Shown piece after piece: positions 54,583 to 63,768 of a stretch of DNA of 64,000 nt. Under the pieces are notes generated by a model. It ran no database searches. It saw only the letters and a list, made by a program, of their open reading frames with translations, and was not told the origin of the DNA. A program made the position numbers and the translations under genes. Position 1 is the first letter of the stretch. Every line of letters starts with the position of its first letter. The DNA comes from JACCXG01 sp963785755 (lineage in GTDB: Bacteria > Acidobacteriota > Vicinamibacteria > Vicinamibacterales > 2-12-FULL-66-21): positions 248,001-312,000 of the forward strand of contig CAWAXG010000031.1 in the NCBI GenBank assembly GCA_963785755.1, in the 5' to 3' direction.

Positions 54583-55746
54583 TCAGCCGATGGTCACGGT
54601 GAGCGGTACCGTGACCGTCAGATTGCGTCCTGGAGCGACGTGCATGTTCAGGACCTCGAGCTGCAGCTCGATTCGATGTTCGCCGGGCGGCGGCGACATG
54701 AAGCCGGGATTCACAATGGTCAGCGTCTCGGCCTCGAACTGGATCGGCGGCACGAGGACCAACCAGGGGGGTGCCTGCCGAACTGCGACCCGCATCGGGA
54801 TTGCCGACGTGTTCCGCACCTTCAGCACGGGCGCCGCACCGCTCTTCCGGACGAGCGCCGGGGTTTCCACGACGATGGCGCTGCTCCAGAGCCCGCGCAG
54901 ATGCTCCTCGGCGCCCCACACGTCGTCGCCCTTCCAGGCTGCGGTCCGCCGCGATACGAACGCGTCGCGCACGCCATCGAGATCCGCCGTTCGTGCGAAG
55001 AGCAGCGTGATCGGGCGGTGCGAGGCGGGCGTGCGAGGGGGGATCGGGCCGTGCGCATCGCTGTTGGCGAGGATCGTCAGCTTGCGCTCGGCGATCCAGG
55101 GATAGGCCTCGTCATAGAAGTCCGGTCCGTTGACGAGCTCCATGCCGTCGACGAGTCCTTCCGCGTGCGCCCGATCCACGTTCGGGAACCACCGCGCGCG
55201 TGATACCCGGTAGCGGGGATGATTCCAGAACACGAACGCGCCTTGAGCCTTGGCTCGCCGCAGCGCCTCCATGTGATCGTTCGGGACGTTGAGCACCTTC
55301 GGATCCGTGACGAAGAGCGCGTTGAAGTGCAGGGAGCCGTCGGGCAGGACGAGCGGCGTCTTGGGCGGATCGGGCTTGGTGATTTCGACCCCCGGCACCA
55401 GGATGATGCCGAGCTGATCCGCGAGCGGCTTGGCAATCGCATGCGACCGCGCGTCATCGACCTTCACGTCAGCGGCGTGCGGGTGATACTCGACGTGTTC
55501 GGTGAGCGCGATGACGTCGAGCCCGTCGCGCCACGCCTCCTGAACGTGAACAGTCGGCCAGACGTTGCCGTCGGAGAACACCGAGTGCAGGTGGAAATCC
55601 CCCTTCAGCGTGCGAAAACCCGGGATGTCGGGGACCGGCAGCGGCTGCCGTGCAGGCGGCTGCCCGAAGGCGATCGCGACGCCAACGAGCGTCAGGACGA
55701 GCGCTGCCAGAAATCGTCGGTGCTCGAGCAGTTTGTCTGGTGCCAT
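54583..55746 (-). CDS. PHP-domain phosphoesterase-like protein, secreted
   Basis: 387 residues with a hydrophobic N-terminal anchor (FLAALVLTLVGVAIAFG). PHP metal motifs: GDFHLHSVFSDG (HxH), ALTEHVEYH, VFWNHPRY and LANSDAHGP. About 110 C-terminal residues form a beta domain (LVLVPPIQFEAETLTIVNPG). PHP proteins hydrolyse phosphoesters; the membrane or secreted form suggests an extracytoplasmic substrate. Found 16 bases after the sialidase-like gene, in the same operon. Confidence 0.82.
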   Translation of the reverse strand: MAPDKLLEHRRFLAALVLTLVGVAIAFGQPPARQPLPVPDIPGFRTLKGDFHLHSVFSDGNVWPTVHVQEAWRDGLDVIALTEHVEYHPHAADVKVDDARSHAIAKPLADQLGIILVPGVEITKPDPPKTPLVLPDGSLHFNALFVTDPKVLNVPNDHMEALRRAKAQGAFVFWNHPRYRVSRARWFPNVDRAHAEGLVDGMELVNGPDFYDEAYPWIAERKLTILANSDAHGPIPPRTPASHRPITLLFARTADLDGVRDAFVSRRTAAWKGDDVWGAEEHLRGLWSSAIVVETPALVRKSGAAPVLKVRNTSAIPMRVAVRQAPPWLVLVPPIQFEAETLTIVNPGFMSPPPGEHRIELQLEVLNMHVAPGRNLTVTVPLTVTIG

Positions 55747-55762
55747 CCGTCGAAGTCCGCGC

Positions 55763-57022
55763 CTACTGCTGCATCACCCAGGCTTCGCTGAAGTGGGCAT
55801 GCTTGATCGACTTGCGTGGCAGCCGCTTCTCGGCGTCGGGCGTGACCGACCCGGGCGGCGCGAAGTAGCTGTAGGTCGCGTGGAGCGTACCGTCGGCGGC
55901 CTGGATGATCGAAGGATAGTGGTACTGGCCACGTTGCGCCTCGACGGACGGATCGGCGTCCCGCTCGAGATAACGCGTCCAGCGCCACGTCTGCCCCTCG
56001 TCCTCGGAGAGCGACACCGCGAGCCGGTGACGGTCGCGTTCGAGGTCGTTGTAGATCAGGAGCCAGCGGCCGCTCGCGAGCACGATCACTTCTGCCCCGG
56101 CTCCCGGGTTGGGAAGATCCGAATCCTCGACGGGGCTCCACGTCTCGCCACGATCGGTCGAACGGCTGATCATCAGGCGCTTCGGCGCCGGACCGTTGTC
56201 GCGCATATAGGCCACGAGTGTGCCGTCCTTTTTCCGGGCGAGCGTCGGTTGAATGTTCCCACGTCCGATCAGCGGCGTGCTGGTCTTCCAGGTCGCACCC
56301 CAGTCGTCGGTGATCGCCATCAGCGAGAAACTGAAACCGTCGGAATAAAGTGGAACGATCAACCGTTTGCCGTCGAGCACGTATGGGTGCGCGCGGGTCA
56401 TCCACCCGAGGCGACGGGTGAGCTTGTCGGCGGCGTCCTTCTTTCGCCGCTCCAGGTAAGCGGACAGCTGAGCGTTTTTCTTCACCTCCTCCGACGCGAG
56501 CAGGCGGTCAGAGTCCGCCGCGACCGCTCGCGCGAAGCCATCGTCCGGTGTCACGTGGAGGACCTCGCTCGTGTCCCAGCGCGGCGGACCGTCTCCGCTG
56601 TAGTCAGACGCGACCTTGTATTTCATCAGGGCGGTGTGCCATTCGTTGGCCAGGATTGTCGGCCACATGAGCCACAGGCGGCGGCGCGGGTCCAAAAACA
56701 TTGTCGCGTTCGTGTCGGGATAGCCCGGCGCATCAGCCATCAGGAAGGGAGCGCTCCAGCGGCTCGAGCCCTTCTTCAACCGCGCGCCGCGCACGACGAC
56801 GTCGTCAGCCGTCCGTTCGCCGGAGCCGTGGAACCAGCAGGTCAGCAGGTCGCCGTTCGGCAGTTCCACCACCATCGACGCGTGGTTGTGCCAGTGTTCG
56901 AGCGGGAAGATGAACTCGGAGGTGAGAAATGTGCGCTCCTGTTGCGCTCGAACCACAGGCGCCTGCCGCGCCGAAAAGAGTGCGAGCGCCGCCGATCCGA
57001 GGACGAGAATCGCTGAACGCAT
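55763..57022 (-). CDS. Sialidase-like BNR-repeat protein, secreted
   Basis: 419 residues from ATG 57022 (AGGAGACCC upstream), signal peptide SAILVLGSAALALFSARQAP. Six-bladed propeller with Asp-boxes: ITDDWGATW, STDRGETWSP and LSEDEGQTWRW. HWHNHASMVVELPNGDLLTC begins the barrel, and NIQPTLARKKDGTLVAYMRD and QYHYPSIIQAADGTLHATYS are catalytic-type segments of exo-sialidases and related enzymes. The sialic-acid arginine triad was not established by eye, so other glycans are possible. The gene is divergent from the sulfatase across 91 bases. Confidence 0.82.
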   Translation of the reverse strand: MRSAILVLGSAALALFSARQAPVVRAQQERTFLTSEFIFPLEHWHNHASMVVELPNGDLLTCWFHGSGERTADDVVVRGARLKKGSSRWSAPFLMADAPGYPDTNATMFLDPRRRLWLMWPTILANEWHTALMKYKVASDYSGDGPPRWDTSEVLHVTPDDGFARAVAADSDRLLASEEVKKNAQLSAYLERRKKDAADKLTRRLGWMTRAHPYVLDGKRLIVPLYSDGFSFSLMAITDDWGATWKTSTPLIGRGNIQPTLARKKDGTLVAYMRDNGPAPKRLMISRSTDRGETWSPVEDSDLPNPGAGAEVIVLASGRWLLIYNDLERDRHRLAVSLSEDEGQTWRWTRYLERDADPSVEAQRGQYHYPSIIQAADGTLHATYSYFAPPGSVTPDAEKRLPRKSIKHAHFSEAWVMQQ

Positions 57023-57113
57023 GGGTCTCCTGTTCGCCTGGCCTATACTAGGCCGCCGCGGCCCCGTTCGAGCGGCATTTTGTTGGCCGCTGCCACCCGC
57101 ATCCGAGGTTGCC

Positions 57114-58840
57114 ATGACTGCTCACTCCATGGGCCTGTACGCTCATTGCATTCCTGATCGCGCAGGGGTTCGTCGCAGCGGCGCCCGCTGAAGCGCAGCC
57201 GGCCGCACAGGCGTCCCGACGGCCGAACATCCTGTGGATCTCCAACGAGGACATGAGCCCGCGGCTTGGCGCCTACGGCGACCGGCTTGCCCGCACGCCG
57301 ACCCTGGACAGGCTCGCTAAAGAATCGATCCGGTTCACTCATGCGTTTACGACGGCGCCGGTCTGTGCCCCGAGCCGGGCGGCCATCATCACCGGCATGT
57401 ACCAGAACGCGATCGGCGCGCAGCATATGCGCACCACCGAGGATCGGGCCCCCGAGCTGCCGGGACCGTATCTGGCAGTGCCGCCGTTCTACGTGAAGGC
57501 CTTCCCCGAGTACCCTGCGCGCCGCGGGGTACTACACCACCAATCGCGCCAAGACGGACTACCAGTTCGGCGTGCCCTTCACGATCTGGGACGAGATCGG
57601 CGCCAACGCTCACTGGCGCGGCCGCCGCGACAAGACGCAGCCGTTCTTCTCGGTGTTCAACATCGAGCTGACCCACGAGAGCCAGATCTTTCCGACCAGT
57701 CCCGCGCGCAAGGGCAAGCCGCTCGTGACCGATCCGAAGGAGGTCCCGGTTCCGCCGTACTATCCCGACACGCCTGCCGTGCGTGAGGAGCTGGCCCGTG
57801 TCTACGACAACATCGCGGACATGGACGCGCGCGTGGGCGAGCTGCTCAAGCAGCTCGAAGAGGACGGGCTGGCCGAGGACACGATCGTCTTCTACTGGAG
57901 CGACCACGGCGACGGCATGCCGCGGTCGAAGCGATCGCTCTACGACTCGGGCCTTCGCGTGCCGCTGATGATTCGATGGCCGAAGAGTCTCGCTCCCGCC
58001 TTCAAGCCCGGTACGGTCAACGATCAGCTCGTCAGCTTCATCGACCTCGCGCCGACGGTGCTGGCGGCGGCCGGCGTCGACATTCCCGCGCACCTTCAGG
58101 GCCGGGTGCTCGTGGGGCCAAAGGCGGGCGCCGAGCCCGGGTTCATCTTCGCGGCGCGGGACCGCATGGACCTCGAGTACGACATGATGCGCGCCGCGCG
58201 CGACAAGCAGTTCCTGTACATCCGCAACTTTCATCCTGAGCTGCCGTACGTCGGATTCATCCCGTACCGGAATCAAAGCGACATCATGCAGGAGTTGCTC
58301 AGGCTTCAAGCGGAAGGGAAGCTGACCGGACCACCCTCGCTCTGGATGAAGACCAGCCGCCCTGCCGAAGAGCTCTACGACACGGTCGCGGATCCACATC
58401 AGATCAACAACCTCGCCGGGGCGCCGGCGCACCGGGCCACGCTGGAGCGCCTCCGTCAGGCGGTCGCGGGCTGGATGACGAGGATCGCCGATCAGGGACT
58501 GATCAACGAACCCGAAATGATCCAGCGCATGTGGCCTGGGGGCGCGCAGCCGGAAACGGCGGCACCGTACATCCTTCCGCGCCGAACCACCGACGTGAAG
58601 CGCGACGCATCGCTGACGGTGAAAGGTCCGACGGAAGTCATCATTTACGTCCCGACGCAGGGGGCGTCGATCGGCTACACGACCGATGAGGGCCCGACGC
58701 CGACATGGCGGCTCTATACCGGACCGATTGCCGTCAAGGCGCCGATGACGATTCGCGCGAAGGCCATCCGCTACGGCTACAAGGAGAGCGCCGAGACCAG
58801 GCTGGCCGTCAGCGGCGAGGGAACGGCGGTATCGCGGTAG
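57114..58840 (+). CDS. Secreted sulfatase (two frame breaks)
   Basis: Type I sulfatase. Signal peptide region CTLIAFLIAQGFVAAAPA, then RPNILWISNEDMSPRLG (metal site) and the formylglycine motif CAPSR with the modified cysteine at about C84. SDHGDGMPRSKRSLYDSG is the second metal and substrate loop. The last 80 residues resemble a chitobiase C-terminal carbohydrate-binding type domain (TTDEGPTPTWRLYTGPI). Two single-base breaks: an extra G at ggg 57131-57133 in the signal peptide, and an extra C at ccc 57513-57515 (repair gives LRAAGYYTTNRAKTDYQFGV). The corrected protein is 574 residues. Needs a formylglycine-generating enzyme, not present here. Confidence 0.87.
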
Positions 58841-58877
58841 GGTCTGGCGGTGCGGACCGGCAGCCGCTCGTCGACGT

Positions 58878-60068
58878 TCAGTCGAGCGGCCGATCCGGCG
58901 CCGGCGCCGAGGCGTGGAAATCGCTGTAGAAGCGGTTCACGTGCTCGTCCAGCAGCTGCGAGATCCGCTCCGGGTTCGGCGACGCCACGATCAATCCCAC
59001 GTGATGCCGTTTGCGGATTCGCTGCACGATCTCGGGCGCCGTGTAGGCGCTCGTGTCCGGCTCTTCCTGCCGGGCGAGCGACAGCACGATGCCGGCGTGA
59101 TTCGACGCCCGGCTGGTGACTTCGTAACGTCCGCCTTCCTCGGCAATCTCCACCTTCGCCCACTCGCGCCAGAGATTCACCCCGGTCGCGGCCTCGATCA
59201 CCTCGACGATGTAGGCGCCGCCAACGCGCGCGGAAGTTTCGAGGAAAGACCAGGCGGCGTCGGCGCTGCGAATGAATTCGGTGTGCGACACCCCGCGGCG
59301 CATGCCGAACGAATCCAATACCCGGGCGTTCAGCTCCCGCAGCGGCGCCACCTCGGGCTCGGTCTCGCCGAGCGTGCGGGTCACGAAGATGCCTCCTTCG
59401 TGGGCGACGCGCATCGGCGGCGTCGCGTACCGGCTGACCATCGCGAACAGCGGCCGGCGATCGAACACGATGGAATCCACATGGTAGACGTCACCCGGGA
59501 CGAACTGCTCGAGCAGGTAGTCGGCGCGGCCGTCGCCGAGATCGCCGATCGTGCGCCAGAGATCGTCCGATGAGTGGATCTTCTTGATGCCGATCGCCGC
59601 CGCCTGCGATCGCGGCTTCAGCACCCACGGCGGCGCGACCCGCGCCGCCCACTCGCCGATCGCCCGATCGTTGAGCACGTGAATGAAATCGGGGCAGGGA
59701 ATGCCGGCGCTTCGTGCCCGCGTGCGCATCGACAGCTTGTCCCGGAATGCGTGAGCCGTCGTTTCACCCATCCCCGGCAGCCTCAGGTATTCGCGCAGCA
59801 TCGCCGCGAGCTCGACGTCGAAATCGTCGAGCGCGACGATGCGATCGATCGTTTCGGTGCGGGCGACATGAGCGATCCCCTTGCGGATGTCCTCGGCCGG
59901 CATGTCGCGGGTGATGTAGTAGAACTCGTCGATTGCGTCGCGCGGCCAGTCGGCGTCGCGCAGCTTTTCGTCGGTCAGGAGGAGGACCCGGCAGCCCTGA
60001 CGCGCGCACTCGCGAAGGAAGTCGTCGCCTTTGCGGTAGGTCGCGATGCAGAAGATCGTCAGGGGCAC
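58878..60068 (-). CDS. ATP-grasp carboxylate-amine ligase-like protein
   Basis: 396 residues starting at GTG 60068, without signal peptide. The ATP-grasp fold shows IFCIATYRKGDDF at the start, RDKLSMRTRARSAGIPCPDF (the carboxylate-side helix), PWVLKPRSQAAAIGIKKI (ATP-binding lysine), LLEQFVPGDVYHVDS and LETSARVGGAYIVEVIEAAT (metal-binding E..N/R region). It may form an amide or peptide bond on an unknown acid. No precursor peptide or partner gene is next to it. It is convergent with the sulfatase. Confidence 0.78.
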   Translation of the reverse strand: MPLTIFCIATYRKGDDFLRECARQGCRVLLLTDEKLRDADWPRDAIDEFYYITRDMPAEDIRKGIAHVARTETIDRIVALDDFDVELAAMLREYLRLPGMGETTAHAFRDKLSMRTRARSAGIPCPDFIHVLNDRAIGEWAARVAPPWVLKPRSQAAAIGIKKIHSSDDLWRTIGDLGDGRADYLLEQFVPGDVYHVDSIVFDRRPLFAMVSRYATPPMRVAHEGGIFVTRTLGETEPEVAPLRELNARVLDSFGMRRGVSHTEFIRSADAAWSFLETSARVGGAYIVEVIEAATGVNLWREWAKVEIAEEGGRYEVTSRASNHAGIVLSLARQEEPDTSAYTAPEIVQRIRKRHHVGLIVASPNPERISQLLDEHVNRFYSDFHASAPAPDRPLD

Positions 60069-60143
60069 AGAGGGTGATTAGACCCGAACGATGACATCGC
60101 ATCAACTCCGAAAACCGCGACTGAGCTTCACGCGCGCCTGAGG

Positions 60144-62681
60144 TCATTCCGCGCTGTCGACGCGGAGCACATCGGCAATGTCGAGCCGGGCGATATGGCG
60201 CGTTGCTGACCAGACCGCGCACGTCGCGGTGAGGGCGAGCAGAGCGACGCTGAGCGCGACCGTGTCAGCGCTGCTGAGAGCGCCGTGCACGAGGCTCTCC
60301 AGATACCGCCCGAACAGCGACGTCAGCAGGGTGCCGGCAACGGCGCCGGCCGCGATGATGGTGAACGTCTGCCGCAGGACCGCGCCGCGCAACCGGCCGG
60401 GCGTCGTGCCGAGGGCGAGCCGAATCCCCATCTCGCGCGTTCGCTGCTGCACTCCGTACCAGACGATGCCGTACAACCCGATGACCGCGAGGAGCAGGGC
60501 CAGCCCGCCGAAGAAGATGAGCGTCGTGGTGTAGAACCTCGGGCGCGCCAGCACGGCGTCCAGCCGTTCGTCCATCGTTCGGATGTTGAAGACGGGGACC
60601 TTGGGGTCGACGGCCTGCACTGCCTCACGAATGACACCGAGCCGATCGCGGGCAGAGCCTGCAACAGCGGCGACGATGGTCAGCTCGTCTGGTGTGCGGC
60701 TCAGCAGGTATGCGGTTGGTTGTGGACTGTAGGCGGGCCCGTACGGTCGCAGACCTTTGGTGACACCGACAATGCGGATCGACGGCCAGCGTTCCGCCGT
60801 GAGATATCGACCGACCGCGCTTGCCGGATCGGCGAACTGCCTGGCGAGCTCTTCACTGACGACGGCGATCGGTTCGCTGCGGCCGAGATCGTCGTCGGTG
60901 AATTCGCGCCCCGCGATCACGGCGCACCCGATGGTCTTGCAGAAGTCCGGCGCGATTCGGGTCACATGCGTCAGGGTTGACTTCGGCCCCGAGTGGTCCA
61001 ATTGAAACGCAAAACCGGAAAAGCTTTCCACGTGCAGGGGCAGCGCCTCGGTTGCGCTCACGGCAGTCACGCCGGGCACCTCACGCACCCGCCGCATCAC
61101 ATCCTGGTAGTACGCCCGTCTGGCCTCGCCTTCATAACCTGCGCCGGTCACCGCTACGGTCATCGACGCGATCGAGTGCACCTTGAATCCGTTATCGACC
61201 TCGAGCAGGGTCGCGAACGCGCGGCCCAGCGCGATCGATCCGCTCAACAGCACGATGGTGATCGCGATCTGCACGCCGATGAGGACGCTGCGAGCCCGCG
61301 AGTTCCTGGTTGGAGCCATGGACCGCGCGGCGGCGAAATCCATGCGGTTCGCGTAAAGCGCGGGACCGACGCCGAAGATCAATCCGGTGATGATCGCCAG
61401 GGCGATGGTGAAGGCGAGAACGCGCCAATCGAGAATCGTGTAGGTCTGGCTCGACAACGAAACCGGCTGCACGCTTGCCGCCAGGGCCGTCGTCCACTGC
61501 GCGACGAACAGCCCAATCGCGGTGGCGACGGACGACAACAGCACCGTTTCGGTCAGCATCTGTTGCAGCAGGCGGCCACGGCTGGCGCCGAGCGCGGCCT
61601 TGATCATCAGCTCATTCGATCGCGCGGCCGTGCGCGCGAGCAGGAGATTCGCGACATTGGCGCACGCCAGCAGCAGCAACAGCGTCACGCCGCCCATGAG
61701 AATCATCGAGGCGGTTCTGGTCTGCCGCACCAGCTGATTTCGCAACGGGATCAGCGCCGGACGATTTGCCGCATCCATGTCGCGCCGTTTGGGATCGCGC
61801 TGATAGGCCTCGATCTCGAACGCCTGGCGGGCCTGAGCCCAGGTCATCTCAGGCCTGAGCCTGCCGATGGTCATCCAGAAACCGACCGCAGTCTTCGGAA
61901 TGCGACCGAAGTCGAATGTCGTGGGGGACCAGAGGTCTGTCCTGTTCGGATAGTCGAATCCGGGCGGCGCGACCCCGACGATCGTGAGCACGGCGCCGTT
62001 GACCCTGATCTGCGAGCCCAGGGCGCCCCGGTCGCCGCCATACAGTTGCTGCCAGAGGCCATGGCCGATGACGGCCAGCGCGTCGCGGCCGGCGACATCC
62101 TCGCCCGAGGCGAAGCCTCGGCCCAGCACCGGCTCGCGGCCGACGAGCGAGAAGAAGTTCCAGGAAGTCTCGGCCAGCCGCAGCCGGCGCGTCTGATGGC
62201 TGCCCTCGACATTCACTTCGTGGGCGAGATACATGGCAACGTCCGCCAGGTACGGGCTCTGCTGGCGCCACTCGTGGAATCCAGCACGAGGCGGCGAGAA
62301 TGCGTGCAGCATTGCCAGCCGGTCAGGTTCCCTGAAGGGCAGCGCGCGCAAAAGCAGCGCATTCAGCACGCTGAAGACGCCGGTGTTCGCGCCGATCGCG
62401 ATGGCGAGCACCGCGATCGCGAACGCCGTGTGCAGCGGCCGCCGCCGCCAGATGCGCAGCGCGTGGCGAGCGTCCTGCGCGATCTCCCGTGTCAGTTGAC
62501 CCGGCGCCGTGCGCGCGATGTCGAGGATCGCCTGCGCCCATAAGCGGATCCGATCCCGTGCGCCCTCGGCCTCACGGTAGTCGTCCTTGAACTGCTGCTG
62601 GAGCGGGACGCCGTAGTCTTCCCGGAATCGCGCGGGGTAGATCTTCAAGAGCAGCCGGTAGAGCTTCAGGGCAATGCGCAT
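60144..62681 (-). CDS. ADOP-type MacB/FtsX permease
   Basis: 845-residue duplicated permease with an intact frame. N-terminal cytosolic segment (LYRLLLKIYPARFREDYGVP), first transmembrane helix (TAFAIAVLAIAIGANTGVFS), first MacB periplasmic core, three FtsX helices (MILMGGVTLLLLLACANVAN), second copy (VLIGVQIAITIVLLSGSIAL) and ending TRHIARLDIADVLRVDSAE. Unlike the first copy it lacks frame breaks. Start ATG 62681 lies 7 bases after the PadR stop. Substrate unknown; no dedicated ATPase gene is adjacent. Confidence 0.86.
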   Translation of the reverse strand: MRIALKLYRLLLKIYPARFREDYGVPLQQQFKDDYREAEGARDRIRLWAQAILDIARTAPGQLTREIAQDARHALRIWRRRPLHTAFAIAVLAIAIGANTGVFSVLNALLLRALPFREPDRLAMLHAFSPPRAGFHEWRQQSPYLADVAMYLAHEVNVEGSHQTRRLRLAETSWNFFSLVGREPVLGRGFASGEDVAGRDALAVIGHGLWQQLYGGDRGALGSQIRVNGAVLTIVGVAPPGFDYPNRTDLWSPTTFDFGRIPKTAVGFWMTIGRLRPEMTWAQARQAFEIEAYQRDPKRRDMDAANRPALIPLRNQLVRQTRTASMILMGGVTLLLLLACANVANLLLARTAARSNELMIKAALGASRGRLLQQMLTETVLLSSVATAIGLFVAQWTTALAASVQPVSLSSQTYTILDWRVLAFTIALAIITGLIFGVGPALYANRMDFAAARSMAPTRNSRARSVLIGVQIAITIVLLSGSIALGRAFATLLEVDNGFKVHSIASMTVAVTGAGYEGEARRAYYQDVMRRVREVPGVTAVSATEALPLHVESFSGFAFQLDHSGPKSTLTHVTRIAPDFCKTIGCAVIAGREFTDDDLGRSEPIAVVSEELARQFADPASAVGRYLTAERWPSIRIVGVTKGLRPYGPAYSPQPTAYLLSRTPDELTIVAAVAGSARDRLGVIREAVQAVDPKVPVFNIRTMDERLDAVLARPRFYTTTLIFFGGLALLLAVIGLYGIVWYGVQQRTREMGIRLALGTTPGRLRGAVLRQTFTIIAAGAVAGTLLTSLFGRYLESLVHGALSSADTVALSVALLALTATCAVWSATRHIARLDIADVLRVDSAE

Positions 62682-62688
62682 GACGATC

Positions 62689-63054
62689 TCAGGCGAGCTC
62701 GCGGGTGCCGAATCGCGCCGATGCCAGCTGCACGAGGTCACGCATCCGGGCGGCTTCGGCCTGCGCCGCTTTACGTCCGAACGGCGTCACCTTGTAATAC
62801 CGCCGCCGCTCGTCGTCCAGATGCGGGTCCGGCCGGTCGTCCGACTCTTCGATGAGTCCCTGCGCGAGCATCTTGCTGATCGAGCCGTAAAGCGCGCCGG
62901 CGCCGAGCTTGAGCTTGCCGTCGGTGCGGCGGGCGATTTCGCGTTTCAGCGCGTAGCCGTGGCGTTCTCCTTCAGCCAGGCACAACAGAATGTGAAACAC
63001 GGGCGCCGGCAGCGGCAGGAGGTCTTCGGGGACGAGACGATTCTTGTTTGACAT
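62689..63054 (-). CDS. PadR-family transcriptional regulator
   Basis: 121 residues from ATG 63054. Winged helix: VFHILLCLAEGERHGYALKR, then KLGAGALYGSISKMLAQGLI (recognition helix), then the wing DERRRYYKVTPFGRKAAQAE. C-terminal helix for dimerisation. It leads the ADOP permease gene by 7 bases. A perfect inverted repeat overlaps its own start and -10, suggesting autorepression. A longer in-frame start at 63084 would read through that operator and is less likely. Confidence 0.88.
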   Translation of the reverse strand: MSNKNRLVPEDLLPLPAPVFHILLCLAEGERHGYALKREIARRTDGKLKLGAGALYGSISKMLAQGLIEESDDRPDPHLDDERRRYYKVTPFGRKAAQAEAARMRDLVQLASARFGTRELA

Positions 63055-63101
63055 ACTGGTACTAAATTTGACTGAGTATGTCATGCGTTCGTAGGTGTCA
63101 A
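63049..63101 (-). promoter_or_regulatory. PadR promoter with 9-bp palindromic operator
   Basis: Perfect arms tgacatact (63049-63057) and agtatgtca (63075-63083) flank 17 bases. On the minus strand the -35 TTGACA is at 63101-63096 and a -10-like CATACT at 63080-63075, 15 bases apart, so the palindrome covers the -10 and the start region. The start codon (63054-63052) lies in the other arm. The arrangement fits PadR autoregulation and a very short leader. Confidence 0.65.
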
Positions 63102-63168
63102 GCGTGGCCTGACGGGGAGGCGCCAGGCGCTCGGTGGATGTGAGAAATCGGCCGGCCAGTCTGGCCAG

Positions 63169-63195
63169 TTGACGAAACGCGGCTGCCCCTATACA
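63169..63195 (+). promoter_or_regulatory. Possible promoter for the small downstream gene
   Basis: TTGACG (63169-63174) and TATACA (63190-63195) are 15 bases apart, just ahead of the ATG at 63205. The short spacing makes it a weak call; the transcript would be nearly leaderless. Confidence 0.3.
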
Positions 63196-63204
63196 ACGTC
63201 GCGC

Positions 63205-63589
63205 ATGTCTCCAGTTCTCCGCATTCCCGCCGTCACCCAGATGGGTGTTCTACCAGAAGCAGTTCTTCAGCGGCGCCGATCACCCGCTGTCGACTCCCGA
63301 CCGGCTGATGCGCTACGACCTCGAGATCTCCGGGTTCCCCTCGAGCCACGCCGGCCATCTGGTTCTTCTCGGCCTCAAGGATCAGGACTATCCGGGGTCC
63401 AAGCGTCTGGATGGCATTAACCGATCCGCGCTGTCACGGCGAAGCGCGGAATGGTGCCTGAACGCCGTCAATCAGTGCTGGACGCAGAAGGCCGCGCGGT
63501 TCCGGGCGACCGAGCTCGAGGCGGCGCGGCAGGCCTACGACCACGCGCGGCAGATCTACCGGCAGCGGGCGGCCGAAGCCGCGAAGTAG
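63205..63589 (+). CDS. Small hypothetical protein (probable frame break)
   Basis: The stretch after 63245 reads FYQKQFFSGADHPLSTPDRL and ends with a basic alpha-helix (ATELEAARQAYDHARQIYRQ). Upstream, ATG 63205 gives MSPVLRIPAVTQM in another frame. Removing one G at ggg 63243-63245 joins them to 127 residues. Alternatively the gene begins at GTG 63245. No ribosome site is evident for either start. No family recognised. Confidence 0.4.
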
Positions 63590-63599
63590 GAGGGCCCCA

Positions 63600-63768
63600 A
63601 CAGCTGACGATCCCGCAAGCGCGCCGCACGAAGACACGACGGCACGGCGGCAGGACGGCAGATGTTTCAAGGATCCTCGTGCCTTCGTGATTCCTTCGTG
63701 CTGCGCGAAGCGCGTTTCGGTTTTTCGAGTTTTTTCGAGTAGGAAGAAATAAGCGAGGGTCGTGCGTT
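63600..63768. other. Intergenic region with cacgaagg-type repeats
   Basis: Holds gcacgaagacacgacggcac (63625 on) and, further on, the complementary form cgtgccttcgtgattccttc. It also has a small hairpin gcgcgaagcgc followed by tttcggttttt and a run of ttttttcgag. It may end both converging transcripts. The repeat is the same type as at 41989-42022. Confidence 0.35.
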
